The notes: a model not told the origin generated them from the letters alone. 64,000 bases of DNA from Aureimonas ureilytica (GCF_001475935.1 NZ_LDQA01000025.1:1-64000); one strand, 5' to 3'. Positions 1 to 9,355 are shown, counted from the stretch's first letter. Translations and numbers: made by a program.

Positions 1-1274
1 CGTTGATCACGGCCGTGATCGTGCCGATCGGCACTTGGGCGACGACCCATTACGGCGCGCGGATGACGACGACGTGGCGCGAAATCTACGGCAGCATCGG
101 CGACTTCAACGCGCGCATCGAGGAGAATGTTGGCGGCATCCGCGTGGTGAAGAGCTTCGCCAATGAAGGCCACGAGACGGCGCTCTTCGCCGTCAACAAT
201 CAGGGCTACCGGGCGCGCAAGCTCGACGCCTATCGCATCATGGCCTTCAGCCAATCGCTGAACTACCTGTCCATGCGCCTGACGCAGATCATCGTCATGG
301 TCGCCGGCACGTGGTTCGTGATCTCGGGTGATCTGTCCTATGGCGGCTTCGTCGGCTTCCTGCTTCTCGTGAACGTCTTCTTCCGCCCGGTCGAGAAGAT
401 CGCGGCCGTTCTGGAATCCTATCCCAAGGGGATCGCCGGCTTCCGGCGCTATCTCGAGTTTCTCGACACCGAGCCCGATATCGCGGACGCGCCGGGCGCC
501 GTGCCGCTGCCGGCGGGCGCTGGCCGCGTCGAGTTTTGCGGCGTGGAGTTCGGTTATCCCTCGCGTGGGTCGGTTTTGAAGGGCATCGATCTTTCCATTC
601 GCGCGGGCGAGACCGTCGCCTTCGTCGGCCCGTCCGGCGCGGGCAAGACCACGATCTGCTCGCTGGTGCCGCGCTTCTATGACGTGACCTCGGGCGCGAT
701 CCTGATCGACGGGATGGATGTGCGGGAGGTCACGCAGGACTCCTTGCGCCGCCGCGTCGGCGTCGTCAGCCAGGACGTTTTCCTGTTCGGCGGCACGGTG
801 CGCGAGAATATCGCCTATGGCCGGCTGGATGCTTCGGAAGTCGACATCCTGCGCGCCGTCGAGCGGGCCCATCTCGGCGAGACGATCGCGGCGCTTCCGC
901 AGGGGCTGGATACGGTCGTGGGCGAGCGCGGCGTCAAGCTGTCGGGCGGCCAGAAGCAGCGCCTGTCCATCGCCCGCATGTTCCTGAAGAACCCGGACAT
1001 CCTGATCCTCGACGAGGCGACCTCGGCGCTGGACACGGAGACCGAGCGCATGATCCAGGCCTCGCTTCAAGAACTCGCCGAAGGGCGCACAACGCTGGTG
1101 ATCGCCCATCGCCTTTCCACCATCCGCCATGCCGATCGCATCGTCGTCATTTCGGACGGGCGCCTTCTTGAAGAGGGCAGCCATGATGAACTGATGGCGC
1201 GGGAGGGGAGCTATCGCCGGCTGGTCGAGGCGCAGCACGGCATCCTCAACGACGAGCGGCAGGCGGCGGAATAA
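1..1274 (+). CDS. ABC exporter, fused membrane and ATPase domains (5' end missing)
   Basis: This is the C-terminal 424 or so residues of a half-size exporter of the MsbA/multidrug type; the gene begins upstream of the window. The remaining membrane domain (about residues 1-150, counted from base 3) has two hydrophobic stretches near 92-107 and 114-127. The nucleotide-binding domain follows. Walker A GPSGAGKTT is at 209-217, the signature LSGGQKQR at 313-320, Walker B with ILILDEATSALD at 333-344, and the H-loop lies in the VIAHRLST stretch. As a half-transporter it should work as a dimer in the inner membrane and export a lipid, drug or peptide; the substrate cannot be read from the sequence. 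A strong hairpin terminator follows the stop codon. Confidence 0.9.
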   Translation, partial: LITAVIVPIGTWATTHYGARMTTTWREIYGSIGDFNARIEENVGGIRVVKSFANEGHETALFAVNNQGYRARKLDAYRIMAFSQSLNYLSMRLTQIIVMVAGTWFVISGDLSYGGFVGFLLLVNVFFRPVEKIAAVLESYPKGIAGFRRYLEFLDTEPDIADAPGAVPLPAGAGRVEFCGVEFGYPSRGSVLKGIDLSIRAGETVAFVGPSGAGKTTICSLVPRFYDVTSGAILIDGMDVREVTQDSLRRRVGVVSQDVFLFGGTVRENIAYGRLDASEVDILRAVERAHLGETIAALPQGLDTVVGERGVKLSGGQKQRLSIARMFLKNPDILILDEATSALDTETERMIQASLQELAEGRTTLVIAHRLSTIRHADRIVVISDGRLLEEGSHDELMAREGSYRRLVEAQHGILNDERQAAE

Positions 1275-1301
1275 GACTTCGACGCTAGAATCGAGCATCA
1301 T

Positions 1302-1335
1302 AAAAGCGGCGGCCCCAAGAGGAGCCGCCGCTTTT
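1302..1335. terminator. Bidirectional intrinsic terminator
   Basis: A 12-bp GC-rich inverted repeat has AAAAGCGGCGGC as its left arm and the matching right arm ending in TTTT. It is flanked by A and T runs on both sides, so it can stop the ABC gene on the plus strand and the receptor gene on the minus strand. It sits exactly between the two convergent stop codons. Confidence 0.85.
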
Positions 1336-1358
1336 GTCGTCTTACCAGACGCTTGCCG

Positions 1359-3545
1359 TCAGAAGTTGAAATGCGCCTTCAGGAGACCCGAGCGCCCTTC
1401 GGCATAGCCGCAGGTGACGGAGGTCTGGCAGCCCGCGACATATCGTTTGTCGAAAAGATTGTTCACGTTGAGCGATACGCCCCAGGTCTCGCGGTCGTAG
1501 CGCACCGCCGCGTCGAAGACAGTCGCGTCCGGCACTTTCAGCGTGTTGGCGTTGTCGGCAAAGGAATCGCCTTGGTAACGCACGCCGCCGCCGAGCGACA
1601 GCCCGTCGAGCGAGCCGCCCTTCACCGTATAGTCCAGCCAGAGCGAGGCCATGATCTCCGGCACCAGATAGGGGCGCTTGCCGATGACCGAGGCGTCGGC
1701 GTCGTCTTCGATCGTCAGGTCGAAGGCCGTGAACGCGCCCGTCACACGCCAGTTCGGGTCGAGATTGACCTTGCCTTCCAGCTCGACACCGCGCGAATTG
1801 ATCTCGCCCACCGTGCGCGGGATGAAGAAGGGCGCGACCGACTGGAGCGTGTTGCGACGGGTCAGGTCGAAGAGCGATGCGGTGAACACGCCGTCGATGA
1901 AGCTCGGCGCGTATTTGATGCCGATCTCGTATTGCTCGCCTTCCTCCGGCACGACGCCGTTGCCGCTGGCATCGGTTCCGATCTGCGGATTGAAGAAGCG
2001 CGAGGCGCTGATATAGGGCACGATCCCATTGGCGAATTCATAGGCGAGACCCGCGCGCCCGCTGAAAGAGCCGTTGCGGGTCTCGTAATCCGCGTCCGCC
2101 GCTGAGCGGTCGTCGCGGTCGATCCACACGCCGTCATAGCGCCCGTTGAGGGTCAGGATGAATCCGTCTCCGAACTTCGCCTGATCCTGCGCGTAGACGC
2201 CGAGCTGATTGAGGTCGATCACCTCGTTCAAATAGGGCGCGTAAAGCGGTGCCAGACGGTTCGTATAGACCGGATTGGTCGGGTCCAGCGGCGAGGCCGC
2301 GCCCACGGCCTGCACTTGGTCGATGCGGAAGAACTTGTAATCCACTCCCGCCATCAGCGTGTGCCTCACAGCGCCCGTATCCAACTCGACGCTCGCGCGG
2401 TTGTCGGTCGTGAACGTATCGACCTCGGTGTCATGCGCGAAATTGAGGCGATTCAGGAGGTAGGGTGGGCCGACCGGCTTCTCGAAGCCGCCGAAGCCCG
2501 AAGCGGAATCGTACCAACCGAAGAAATAGGGTCCGTATTCGTTGCGCTGGTCGTGGCCGTAGCGCGTGTTGGAGGTCAGCGTCACCCCGTCGGCCGTCTT
2601 GTGCTCGAACTCGTAGCCGAGAAGAATCTGCCGATTGAGGAATTTGTCGAGGTCGGGCTCGGAATAGAAGAGATGCTCGCTGATCCGACCGAAGGGCGCG
2701 GGCACGACGCTGCCGAAATAGGGCAGGAACCCGTTCACATGGTTCTGGTCGTCATATTGGTAGTTCAGATAGAGGTTCAAACGCGTGTCGGCGTCCGGCG
2801 CGTAGGTGAGGTTCGGCGCGATCAGGCCACGGAAGTTTTTGGCGTAGTCGGTGTCGGTGTCGCCGCCCTTCACCTTGCCGAGTAGACGGTAGCTCCAGGC
2901 GCCGTCATTCGTCAGCTTGTCGGCGAGGTCGAAGGCCACGTAGCCGTTGGGCGTGCCGTCGATGCCCCCCTCGACATAGCGGATGCGATCACCCGTCGCG
3001 CGCTTGGAGACGGAGTTCACCACGCCGCCGGGATTGCTGCCGCCGTAAAGAACCGAGGCCGGGCCGCGCAGCACCTCGACGCGCTCCAGAAGGAACGGGT
3101 CGATGATGAAGCCGCCAAAGGCGTAGGAATAGAGATTGAGTCCGTCGAGATAGACGCCCGACTGCGTGGCGTTGAAGCCCCGGATATAGATCCAGTCCGT
3201 ATCGGTATCGTTGCCGAAGGGCTGCGCGAAGACGCCGGGCGTATAGCGCAGCGCCTCGTCCACCTTCTGCACGCCCCGATCGGCGAGTTCTTCCTGCCCG
3301 ATCACCGAAACGGACTGCGGCACTTCGATCAGCGGCGTGTCGGTCTTGGAGCCCGTGGTGGTGGCTTTGGCCACATAGCCGTTGACAGGCCCCGTGCCCC
3401 CCGACAGGCCGCTGCCCGCCCCGCCATTGCCATCGATGGTGACGGTCTCGAGGACGACAGGTTCCTGCGCGATGGCGGGAGCCGGCAAGGAACAAAGCGC
3501 ACAGCCGACCAGAAGCGCGCGGCGAAGGGAGGGGAGGGAACCCAT
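1359..3545 (-). CDS. TonB-dependent siderophore receptor
   Basis: This is an outer-membrane beta-barrel receptor of about 728 residues. It should take up a ferric siderophore, probably hydroxamate or ferrichrome type, using TonB-ExbBD energy. I chose the ATG at 3545 because a GGAG ribosome site lies just before it, and a clear signal peptide follows (MGSLPSLRRALLVG, ending ALA-like at PAIAQ). A plug domain follows, with the typical PQSVSVIGQEEL stretch and a barrel ending in a C-terminal phenylalanine (KAHFNF), as needed for outer-membrane insertion. The gene stands alone, without a siderophore synthesis or ABC partner next to it. Iron control is likely, given the IRO-like palindrome upstream. 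The exact siderophore cannot be assigned. Confidence 0.92.
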   Translation of the reverse strand: MGSLPSLRRALLVGCALCSLPAPAIAQEPVVLETVTIDGNGGAGSGLSGGTGPVNGYVAKATTTGSKTDTPLIEVPQSVSVIGQEELADRGVQKVDEALRYTPGVFAQPFGNDTDTDWIYIRGFNATQSGVYLDGLNLYSYAFGGFIIDPFLLERVEVLRGPASVLYGGSNPGGVVNSVSKRATGDRIRYVEGGIDGTPNGYVAFDLADKLTNDGAWSYRLLGKVKGGDTDTDYAKNFRGLIAPNLTYAPDADTRLNLYLNYQYDDQNHVNGFLPYFGSVVPAPFGRISEHLFYSEPDLDKFLNRQILLGYEFEHKTADGVTLTSNTRYGHDQRNEYGPYFFGWYDSASGFGGFEKPVGPPYLLNRLNFAHDTEVDTFTTDNRASVELDTGAVRHTLMAGVDYKFFRIDQVQAVGAASPLDPTNPVYTNRLAPLYAPYLNEVIDLNQLGVYAQDQAKFGDGFILTLNGRYDGVWIDRDDRSAADADYETRNGSFSGRAGLAYEFANGIVPYISASRFFNPQIGTDASGNGVVPEEGEQYEIGIKYAPSFIDGVFTASLFDLTRRNTLQSVAPFFIPRTVGEINSRGVELEGKVNLDPNWRVTGAFTAFDLTIEDDADASVIGKRPYLVPEIMASLWLDYTVKGGSLDGLSLGGGVRYQGDSFADNANTLKVPDATVFDAAVRYDRETWGVSLNVNNLFDKRYVAGCQTSVTCGYAEGRSGLLKAHFNF

Positions 3546-3915
3546 GCAAAACTCCAACAGAAAGTTTCTGCACCTTACGGCTATGAACATGATCTAAGGA
3601 GTCATGTTTTCTGCGCGATCGAATTCCCACAACGATATGTGACGGATTCAACACGCGATTTCGAAACGTTCCAATTTGCCCCTCGGCAGCGCTACGCCGA
3701 TTCGCACGGGGCTTGAGAAGTGCCGCCAACGCCCCGGACGTCGGCGCGCTTCAATCGGTTTGATCCGACGGGCGTTGGCCGGCCCGGCATTTTGAATCGG
3801 TTTTTCTGCAAATCGGCCGGCTTTTCCCGGTTTTCGTCATGGATCGGCAAGGTCAATCGCGCTAGTGGCTGCCGCAGACCACGCGGGTCCCATGCCAGGA
3901 GCGAAAGGTATTCCC
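3546..3915. other. 370-bp divergent intergenic region between receptor and mdh
   Basis: No credible gene is seen here. It carries the leader of the siderophore receptor with the IRO-like palindrome on one side and the promoter region of mdh on the other. The sequence is visibly more AT-rich than the neighbouring genes between about 3550 and 3680. I see no convincing sigma-70 box pair. Confidence 0.6.
3586..3608 (-). promoter_or_regulatory. IRO-box-like palindrome (candidate RirA site)
   Basis: The sequence reads AACATGA, nine bases, then TCATGTT: a perfect 7-bp inverted repeat that contains TGA-N9-TCA. That is the published form of the iron-responsive operator bound by RirA in Rhizobiales. 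It lies 41-63 bp upstream of the receptor ATG, where a repressor site is expected. The match is seen directly; the assignment to RirA is inference. Confidence 0.55.
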
Positions 3916-4893
3916 ATGACGCAGCCCAAACGCATCGCCGTCACCGGCGCGGCCGGTCAGATCTGCTACTCCCTGCTGTTCCGCATCGCCAATGGCGACG
4001 TCTACGGCAAGGATACGCCCGTCGTGCTTCAGCTCCTCGACCTGCCGCAGGCCCAGAAGGCCGTTCAAGGCGTCGTCATGGAACTCGAAGACTGCGCCTT
4101 CCCGCTTCTGCAGGGCGTCACCATCACGGACGATCCGGCGACCGCCTTCCGCGACATCGACGCCGGCTTCTTCGTCGGCTCGCGTCCGCGCACGCAGGGC
4201 ATGGAGCGCCGCGATCTGCTTTCGGCCAATGCCGAGATCTTCCGCACCCAGGGCCGCGCCCTGAACGAGGGCGCCAAGCGCGACGCCAAGGTGATCGTGG
4301 TCGGCAACCCGGCCAACACGAACGCCATGATCCTGGCCGCCAACGCCAAGGATTTCCCGACCGAGAACGTCACCGCCATGCTGCGGCTCGACCATAACCG
4401 CGCCCTGACGCAGTTCGCCAAGAAGGCGGGCGTCAGCGTCGATGCGATCGAAAAGTTCGTCGTGTGGGGCAACCATTCGCCGACCATGTTCGCCGACTGG
4501 GCCAATGCCACCGCCGACGGCAAGCCGCTGCCGCAGGTGATCGGCGACGAAGCCTGGTACAAGGACACGCTGATCCCGACCGTCGCCAAGCGCGGCACGG
4601 CGATCATCGAAGCGCGCGGCGCGTCTTCGGCGGCTTCGGCGGCCAATGCCGCCATCGACCACATGCGCGACTGGATCTCCGGCTCGAACGGCGACTGGGT
4701 CTCCATGGGCATCTCGTCGGATGGTTCCTACGGCATCCCCGAGGGCGTCATGGCCGGCGTCCCGGTGATCTGCTCGAACGGTTCCTATGAGCGCGTTCAG
4801 GGCCTGAAGCTCGATGCGTTCGCCCAGCAGATGCTCGATCGCACGGTGGCCGAACTGGTGGAAGAGCGCGAAGCCGTCTCGGCTCTCCTCTAA
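3916..4893 (+). CDS. mdh: Malate dehydrogenase (MDH/LDH superfamily, GAAGQI type)
   Basis: A 325-residue enzyme that should interconvert malate and oxaloacetate with NAD in the TCA cycle. The ATG at 3916 follows an AGGAGCGAAAGG ribosome site. The nucleotide loop GAAGQI is at 11-16. Substrate arginines are R92 and R98 in RPRTQGMER, and R162 in LDHNR. The catalytic pair is D159 and H187 (WGNHSP). The sequence belongs to the cytosolic/Thermus-actinobacterial MDH type rather than the LDH-like type (MARNKIALIG start) usual in alphaproteobacteria. It is also not next to sucCDAB, where alphaproteobacterial mdh usually sits. It may be the only MDH or a second one; the window cannot tell. Confidence 0.95.
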   Translation: MTQPKRIAVTGAAGQICYSLLFRIANGDVYGKDTPVVLQLLDLPQAQKAVQGVVMELEDCAFPLLQGVTITDDPATAFRDIDAGFFVGSRPRTQGMERRDLLSANAEIFRTQGRALNEGAKRDAKVIVVGNPANTNAMILAANAKDFPTENVTAMLRLDHNRALTQFAKKAGVSVDAIEKFVVWGNHSPTMFADWANATADGKPLPQVIGDEAWYKDTLIPTVAKRGTAIIEARGASSAASAANAAIDHMRDWISGSNGDWVSMGISSDGSYGIPEGVMAGVPVICSNGSYERVQGLKLDAFAQQMLDRTVAELVEEREAVSALL

Positions 4894-4918
4894 CTTCCGC
4901 CCGTTTTTACGGATTTGG

Positions 4919-4954
4919 GAAGGGCGCTCCGCGAGCCTCGCGGGGCGCCCTTTC
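4919..4954 (+). terminator. Hairpin terminator after mdh
   Basis: A long, nearly perfect stem begins GAAGGGCGC and ends GGCGCCCTTTC, 25 bases after the mdh stop codon. The T run is short. Confidence 0.6.
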
Positions 4955-5037
4955 GCGTTCTCGGCGGGTGACAACCGCTCGTTAAGCCTATGCTGCGAGA
5001 CTTGGGGCTTCTGGGTCACATCGCCTTCGGAAATCTC

Positions 5038-5748
5038 ATGCCCTCCAGCCGCTCCATCCTTCTCTGTCTGGCCTTGGGAAGCTTGGCGGCGGCCGGCGGC
5101 TGCGCCACAGTCCAGCCGGGGATGAGCTCGGAAGAGTGCCTCGCGCGGGCCATGTATTTCGAAAGCAACCGCTCCAGCGAGGAGGGGATGATGGCCGTCG
5201 GCACGGTGGTGATGAACCGTTTGGAATCAGGCCGCTATCCCAAATCGGTTTGCGGCGTCGTCGGCCAGCCCAACCAGTTCGCGCCGGGCGTTCTGACCAA
5301 GCCCATGGGCCGGGGCGGCGATCTCGCCAAGCGCACGGCGCGGCGCGTCCTGCACGGCGAGCGCCATTCGCGGGTGCAGAAGGCCATGTTCTTTCATACC
5401 GCGGGCTATTCCTACCCCTATAAGAACATGAACTACCTGACGATCCAAGGTGGGAACGCCTTCTACGAGAAGCGGCGCGACGCCACCCAGACGCAGTTCA
5501 TGGTGGCCGAACGCGAGCGTGCCGAGCGGGAAGGGCGGATGCCCTACAACCCGCCCGAACGCGCGGCCGCCGCCATTGCGGCCGCCCAGACACCGGCCCC
5601 CGCCATCATGACGACGCCGACGCAGACCAGCCGCATCGCGCGCCAGATGGCGGCCGGGCGCGGCGGCAGACTACCGCCACCGCCCAGCCGGGAGGCGACC
5701 CTCCCGGACATGTCGATCGAAGAGCTGATCCAGGAGAACGGCGGCTGA
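5038..5748 (+). CDS. SleB-type cell wall hydrolase, probable lipoprotein
   Basis: A 236-residue envelope protein. The in-frame ATG at 5038 gives a compact signal peptide (SRSILLCLALGSLAAAGG) followed by a cysteine, so lipid attachment is possible, although the lipobox is imperfect. A cell wall hydrolase (SleB/hydrolase_2) domain follows at about residues 35-155, with the family pattern RAMYFESNRSSEEG, VVMNRLESGRYP and CGVV..PNQF. These enzymes cut peptidoglycan glycan strands, and alphaproteobacteria use them in wall turnover. The C-terminal 70 residues are rich in Ala, Pro and Arg and look disordered. An upstream start at 4990 is possible but would put extra residues before the signal peptide. 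Confidence 0.8.
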   Translation: MPSSRSILLCLALGSLAAAGGCATVQPGMSSEECLARAMYFESNRSSEEGMMAVGTVVMNRLESGRYPKSVCGVVGQPNQFAPGVLTKPMGRGGDLAKRTARRVLHGERHSRVQKAMFFHTAGYSYPYKNMNYLTIQGGNAFYEKRRDATQTQFMVAERERAEREGRMPYNPPERAAAAIAAAQTPAPAIMTTPTQTSRIARQMAAGRGGRLPPPPSREATLPDMSIEELIQENGG

Positions 5749-5763
5749 TCCGCCGCTAGTCCT

Positions 5764-6609
5764 TTATTCCGGGAAATCGGCCGACAGGCTTTCGCTCTTC
5801 AATCGCTCGATTTCGGCGAGGCGCTCGCGCAGCTTTGCCGTGACGCCGTCATAAGCGATGCGCCCGAGCACGAGATGGCGCGGCGGCTCGGCCATCTCGG
5901 TCACGCGGATCATCGCCTCGCCGGCGCGCACGGGATCTCCCGCCTGCTTGCCGCTGATGTCGGCCGTGCCCTTCAGCCGCGCGCCCGCCGTAGGCGCATA
6001 GGCTTCGATCCGGTTCGGCGTCTGGCGCAGCGAACGGCCCGCCCAGTCGGTGCGGAACGGGCCGGGCGCGACGCAGGTGACGGAAATGCCGAGCGGCTTC
6101 ACCTCGGCCAGAAGCGCATCCGAGAAGCCCTCCACCGCGTGTTTCGTCGCGGCATAGTATCCCGAGCCCGGAAACCCGATGAAGCCCGCTTGCGAGGTGA
6201 GGTTCAGGATATGGCCCTTGCCCTGCCGGCGCATCATGGGCAGCACCGCGCGCGTCATGGCGAAGAGGCCGAAGACATTGGCGTCGAACTGATCGCGGAT
6301 CTCCTGGGCGTCGCCTTCCTCGATCGAGGCCTGATAGCCATAGCCGGCATTGTTGACGAGAACGTCGACCCGACCGAACCGCGCTTCCGCTTCCTTCACG
6401 ACGGCGTCGATCGCCTGCTCGTCCGTCACGTCGAGATCGACAGCCAGCGCGCGCTCGCCATGTCCTTCCGTCAGATCGGAAAGACGCGACTTGTCGCGCG
6501 CGGTGACGACGGCGTTCCAGCCGCGATCCAGCACCAGCTTCGCCAGTTCGCGGCCGAAGCCGGTGGAGCAGCCTGTGATGAACCAGACGGGCGTTTGCGT
6601 CGATGACAT
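5764..6609 (-). CDS. Short-chain dehydrogenase/reductase
   Basis: A 281-residue classical SDR. The ATG at 6609 is preceded by AGAGGAATTGTTC, a good ribosome site. Visible motifs are the cofactor loop TGCSTGFG near residue 13, the DLDVTD acidic patch, NNAGYGYQ, and the active site S-x12-YYAATK. It should oxidise or reduce a small alcohol or carbonyl with NAD(P) in the cytoplasm. The substrate is unknown; it resembles the many SDRs annotated only as oxidoreductase. It is not in an operon with its neighbours: the gene on one side is convergent, and the carboxypeptidase gene on the other side is divergent across 159 bp. Confidence 0.85.
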   Translation of the reverse strand: MSSTQTPVWFITGCSTGFGRELAKLVLDRGWNAVVTARDKSRLSDLTEGHGERALAVDLDVTDEQAIDAVVKEAEARFGRVDVLVNNAGYGYQASIEEGDAQEIRDQFDANVFGLFAMTRAVLPMMRRQGKGHILNLTSQAGFIGFPGSGYYAATKHAVEGFSDALLAEVKPLGISVTCVAPGPFRTDWAGRSLRQTPNRIEAYAPTAGARLKGTADISGKQAGDPVRAGEAMIRVTEMAEPPRHLVLGRIAYDGVTAKLRERLAEIERLKSESLSADFPE

Positions 6610-6768
6610 GGAACAATTCCTCTGTGAGAGAACGGCGCAGCGGGTTGGTTTGCCCGGCCGACTGTCGTTCGGCTTAACTGGAACGAAACCATGAAGGGAC
6701 CACCCTCGGATTGATTTGCAACGCCCGGACATCGGCCGGGCGCAACCTTATGCGCCGCGCGATCTCTC

Positions 6769-7698
6769 GTGCGCGCCAGCCTCTCGGACGTTCCTGTGTC
6801 GTTCATCTCCGCCCGCGTCTCGACCCGCCTCGTCGCGGCTTTCCTGGCCCTTGGTCTGGCTGGATGCCAGTCCGTCGATCTATCGCGCAACGATCTGGCG
6901 GCCGGCCTGTCCGTGCAGTCGAAGGCACCGGCTTTCCAGGTCGGCAATGGCGAGATCGTGCCGGTGCGCGCGGGCTCGGCCATCGTCGTGGACGCCGATT
7001 CGGGCAAGGTGCTCTTCGGCGACGATCCGGACGGGCTGCGCCATCCCGCCTCCCTGTCCAAACTTCTGACGCTCTACCTCCTGTTCGAGGCGATCGAGGC
7101 CAAGCGCGTGACGCTCGACACCGATCTCGTCGTCTCGACCCATGCCGCCTCGCGGCCTCCCTCCAAGCTCGGCCTGCGCCCCGGTTCCACGATCAAGGTG
7201 CGCGATGCCATGTATGCGCTGGCCGTGAAGTCGGCCAACGACGTCGCGACTGTTGTGGCCGAGAACCTCGCTGACGGGTCCGAGGAAGCCTTCGCGCGAC
7301 GGATGAACATGACCGCGCGCGAAATCGGGATGCGCCGCTCGAACTTCGTGACGCCTTCGGGCCTGCCGGACGATCTTCAGATCTCGACCGCGCGCGACAT
7401 GGCGGTGCTGGCGCTTCAGATCCGCAAGCGCTTCCCCGGCTTCGTGCCGCTCTTCTCGACGGAGAGCTTCGACTATGCCGGCCGGCATTACGTCTCGACC
7501 AACAAGCTCCTCGGCCGCGTTCCGGGCGTCGACGGAATGAAGACCGGCTTCGTCAACGCCTCGGGCTTCAACCTCGTCGCCTCCGCGCGCCGCAACGGTC
7601 GGGGCGTCATCGTCGTGGTCATCGGCGGGCAGACGGGCCGGGCGCGGGATATGAGAGTCGAGCAGTTGATCGACACCTATCTCGGCCCGGCGACCTGA
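6769..7698 (+). CDS. D-alanyl-D-alanine carboxypeptidase, lipoprotein (S11 family)
   Basis: A penicillin-binding protein of up to 309 residues that trims the terminal D-Ala from peptidoglycan stem peptides in the periplasm. All three serine-peptidase motifs are present: SLSK (S95-K98), SAN (155-157) and KTG (258-260). The N-terminus has a hydrophobic stretch and a good lipobox LAG|C with C33, so it is probably a membrane-anchored lipoprotein. That is less common than the C-terminal amphipathic anchor of DacA-type enzymes, which I do not see here. The start is uncertain: GTG at 6769, or GTG at 6796, which gives a shorter and more typical signal sequence. The stop codon is only 3 bp from that of the convergent SDR. 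Confidence 0.88.
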   Translation: MRASLSDVPVSFISARVSTRLVAAFLALGLAGCQSVDLSRNDLAAGLSVQSKAPAFQVGNGEIVPVRAGSAIVVDADSGKVLFGDDPDGLRHPASLSKLLTLYLLFEAIEAKRVTLDTDLVVSTHAASRPPSKLGLRPGSTIKVRDAMYALAVKSANDVATVVAENLADGSEEAFARRMNMTAREIGMRRSNFVTPSGLPDDLQISTARDMAVLALQIRKRFPGFVPLFSTESFDYAGRHYVSTNKLLGRVPGVDGMKTGFVNASGFNLVASARRNGRGVIVVVIGGQTGRARDMRVEQLIDTYLGPAT

Positions 7699-7701
7699 GA
7701 T

Positions 7702-8493
7702 TCAAACCGTGCGCAGCATTCCGCCATCGACGAAATAGGTCGAGCCAACCGAGTAGCTCGCCTTGTCGGAGCAGAGGAACACGAAGAAATTCGCCAGTTC
7801 CTCCGGCGAGCCGAAGCGCTTGATGGCGGCGTGCTCGTCGGCGACGCCCTGGAGATAGCCTTCCCAGTCGCCGCCCGACTTCTCCGTCAGCTGACGTGCC
7901 GTCTTCTTCCAGTCGGGCGTCAGGATCAGGCCGGGATTGATGCAGTTGACACGGATGTTGTCGGGAATCAGCTCCGTCGCGAGGCACTTGGAGAACATCA
8001 TCAAGGCGGCTTTGGTGACGTTGTAGATGGGCTCGTACCAGAGCGGCTGCACCGCGCAGATCGAGGCATTGTGCAGGATCACCCCGCCGCCGCGCCGCTT
8101 CATCTGTGGCGCGATCCCGCGCGCCAGACGCACGGCGGCCATGACATGCAGGTCCCAGTAGGACTGCCATTTCTCGTCCGGCGCTTCCATCACCGTCTCG
8201 TTCGAGCCGGTGCCCGCGTTGTTGATCAGAATGTCCGCGCCGCCGAACCGCGTCCGTGCGGCATCGATCACGGCTGCCGTGCCCTCGGGCGTCGCGACAT
8301 CGGCCGCAAGACCCATCGCTTCGACGCCATATTGGCTGGCGATGCGCGCGGCTTCCGCCTCGACCCGCTCGGCTCCACGTGCGACGAGGAGCACGTGTGC
8401 GCCCTCCGCTGCCAGCGCCTCGGCCACCGCCAGCCCGATGCCGACCGATCCGCCGGTGATCACGGCAACCTTGCCGCCCAAGCCCATATCCAT
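7702..8493 (-). CDS. Short-chain dehydrogenase/reductase
   Basis: A 263-residue SDR. The ATG at 8493 follows a GGGAGGGAGAG ribosome site; the frame stays open a little further upstream without a better start. Motifs are TGGSVGIG (cofactor loop near residues 13-20), NNAGTGSNE, NASICAVQ for the catalytic serine, and YNVTK. The last residues (STYFVDGG) match the usual SDR tail. The substrate is unknown. The next gene upstream on the same strand, the YuiH-like oxidoreductase, lies 81 bp away, so co-transcription is possible. Confidence 0.85.
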   Translation of the reverse strand: MDMGLGGKVAVITGGSVGIGLAVAEALAAEGAHVLLVARGAERVEAEAARIASQYGVEAMGLAADVATPEGTAAVIDAARTRFGGADILINNAGTGSNETVMEAPDEKWQSYWDLHVMAAVRLARGIAPQMKRRGGGVILHNASICAVQPLWYEPIYNVTKAALMMFSKCLATELIPDNIRVNCINPGLILTPDWKKTARQLTEKSGGDWEGYLQGVADEHAAIKRFGSPEELANFFVFLCSDKASYSVGSTYFVDGGMLRTV

Positions 8494-8574
8494 CGAATCT
8501 CTCCCTCCCATGCCCGGCGTTGCCGCCGGCGTAGGGGAGTGTGGGGCGGGCGGCTGAGGAAGACCAGCCTCGGA

Positions 8575-9240
8575 TCAGTCCGAATAGCGTTCTTCGGCCC
8601 AGGGGTCGCCGCGATTATGATAGCCACGCACCTCCCAGAATCCGGGTTGGTCGCGGTTGCGGAACTCGATGCCGCGCAGCCATTTCGCGCTTTTCCAGAA
8701 ATAGAGATGCGGCACCATAAGGCGCACCGGGCCGCCATGCTCGGCCGTCAGCGGCTGACCCTCCCATGCGTGTACGAGCATCGCGTCGGGCGCGGCGAAA
8801 TCTTCAAGAGAGAGATTCGTCGTGTATCCATCGTAGGAGGACAGGACAACGAAGCCGGCCTCGGGCTTAGGCTTCACGATTTCCAGAAGATCGCGCGTCA
8901 ATACGCCTTTCCAGTGATTGTCGTAGCGGGACCATGTGGTGACGCAGTGAATATCCGTCACCTCCTCGCTCTGCGGCTGCGCCTGGAAGGCGGCCCAATC
9001 CCAGACCTGCACATTCTCCACCGCTCCGTTGATCGTCAGTTTCCACTGACTTTCATCGACCTGTGGCAGAAGGCCGAGATCGAGAACCGGCCAGTTCTTG
9101 ACGAGATGCTGACCCGGCGGCAGACGTTCCGTCTCGGGGCGGGCGTGGCGGCCCGTCAGGAAGCGCCCCTCGCGCGCCCAGCTTTCCTTGGTACGGGTGA
9201 GCTTGGTGTCGGGATGGTCGGGATCGTTGGGTTCGCTCAT
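8575..9240 (-). CDS. Molybdopterin-dependent sulfite-oxidase-like oxidoreductase (YuiH family)
   Basis: A 221-residue protein that is essentially one molybdopterin-binding domain of the sulfite oxidase/MsrP superfamily. C99, in DIHCVTTWSRYDN, is the expected molybdenum ligand, and HAWEGQPL and GGPVRLMVPH are cofactor-contact stretches. There is no twin-arginine signal, haem domain or dimerisation domain, so it looks cytoplasmic and single-domain. Ribosome site AGGAG lies 11 bases before the ATG. The substrate is unknown; sulfoxide reduction or sulfite oxidation are only possibilities from the superfamily. Confidence 0.85.
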   Translation of the reverse strand: MSEPNDPDHPDTKLTRTKESWAREGRFLTGRHARPETERLPPGQHLVKNWPVLDLGLLPQVDESQWKLTINGAVENVQVWDWAAFQAQPQSEEVTDIHCVTTWSRYDNHWKGVLTRDLLEIVKPKPEAGFVVLSSYDGYTTNLSLEDFAAPDAMLVHAWEGQPLTAEHGGPVRLMVPHLYFWKSAKWLRGIEFRNRDQPGFWEVRGYHNRGDPWAEERYSD

Positions 9241-9355
9241 GCCGTTCTGCGCTCCTGTTTCGAGGATGACGTGGCGATTTTGAAGGGCATGGCAAGGGTC
9301 ATGTGACCAAGATGGCTGCTTGATTTCGAGCGGGACCGCGACAAGTCTGAACCCG

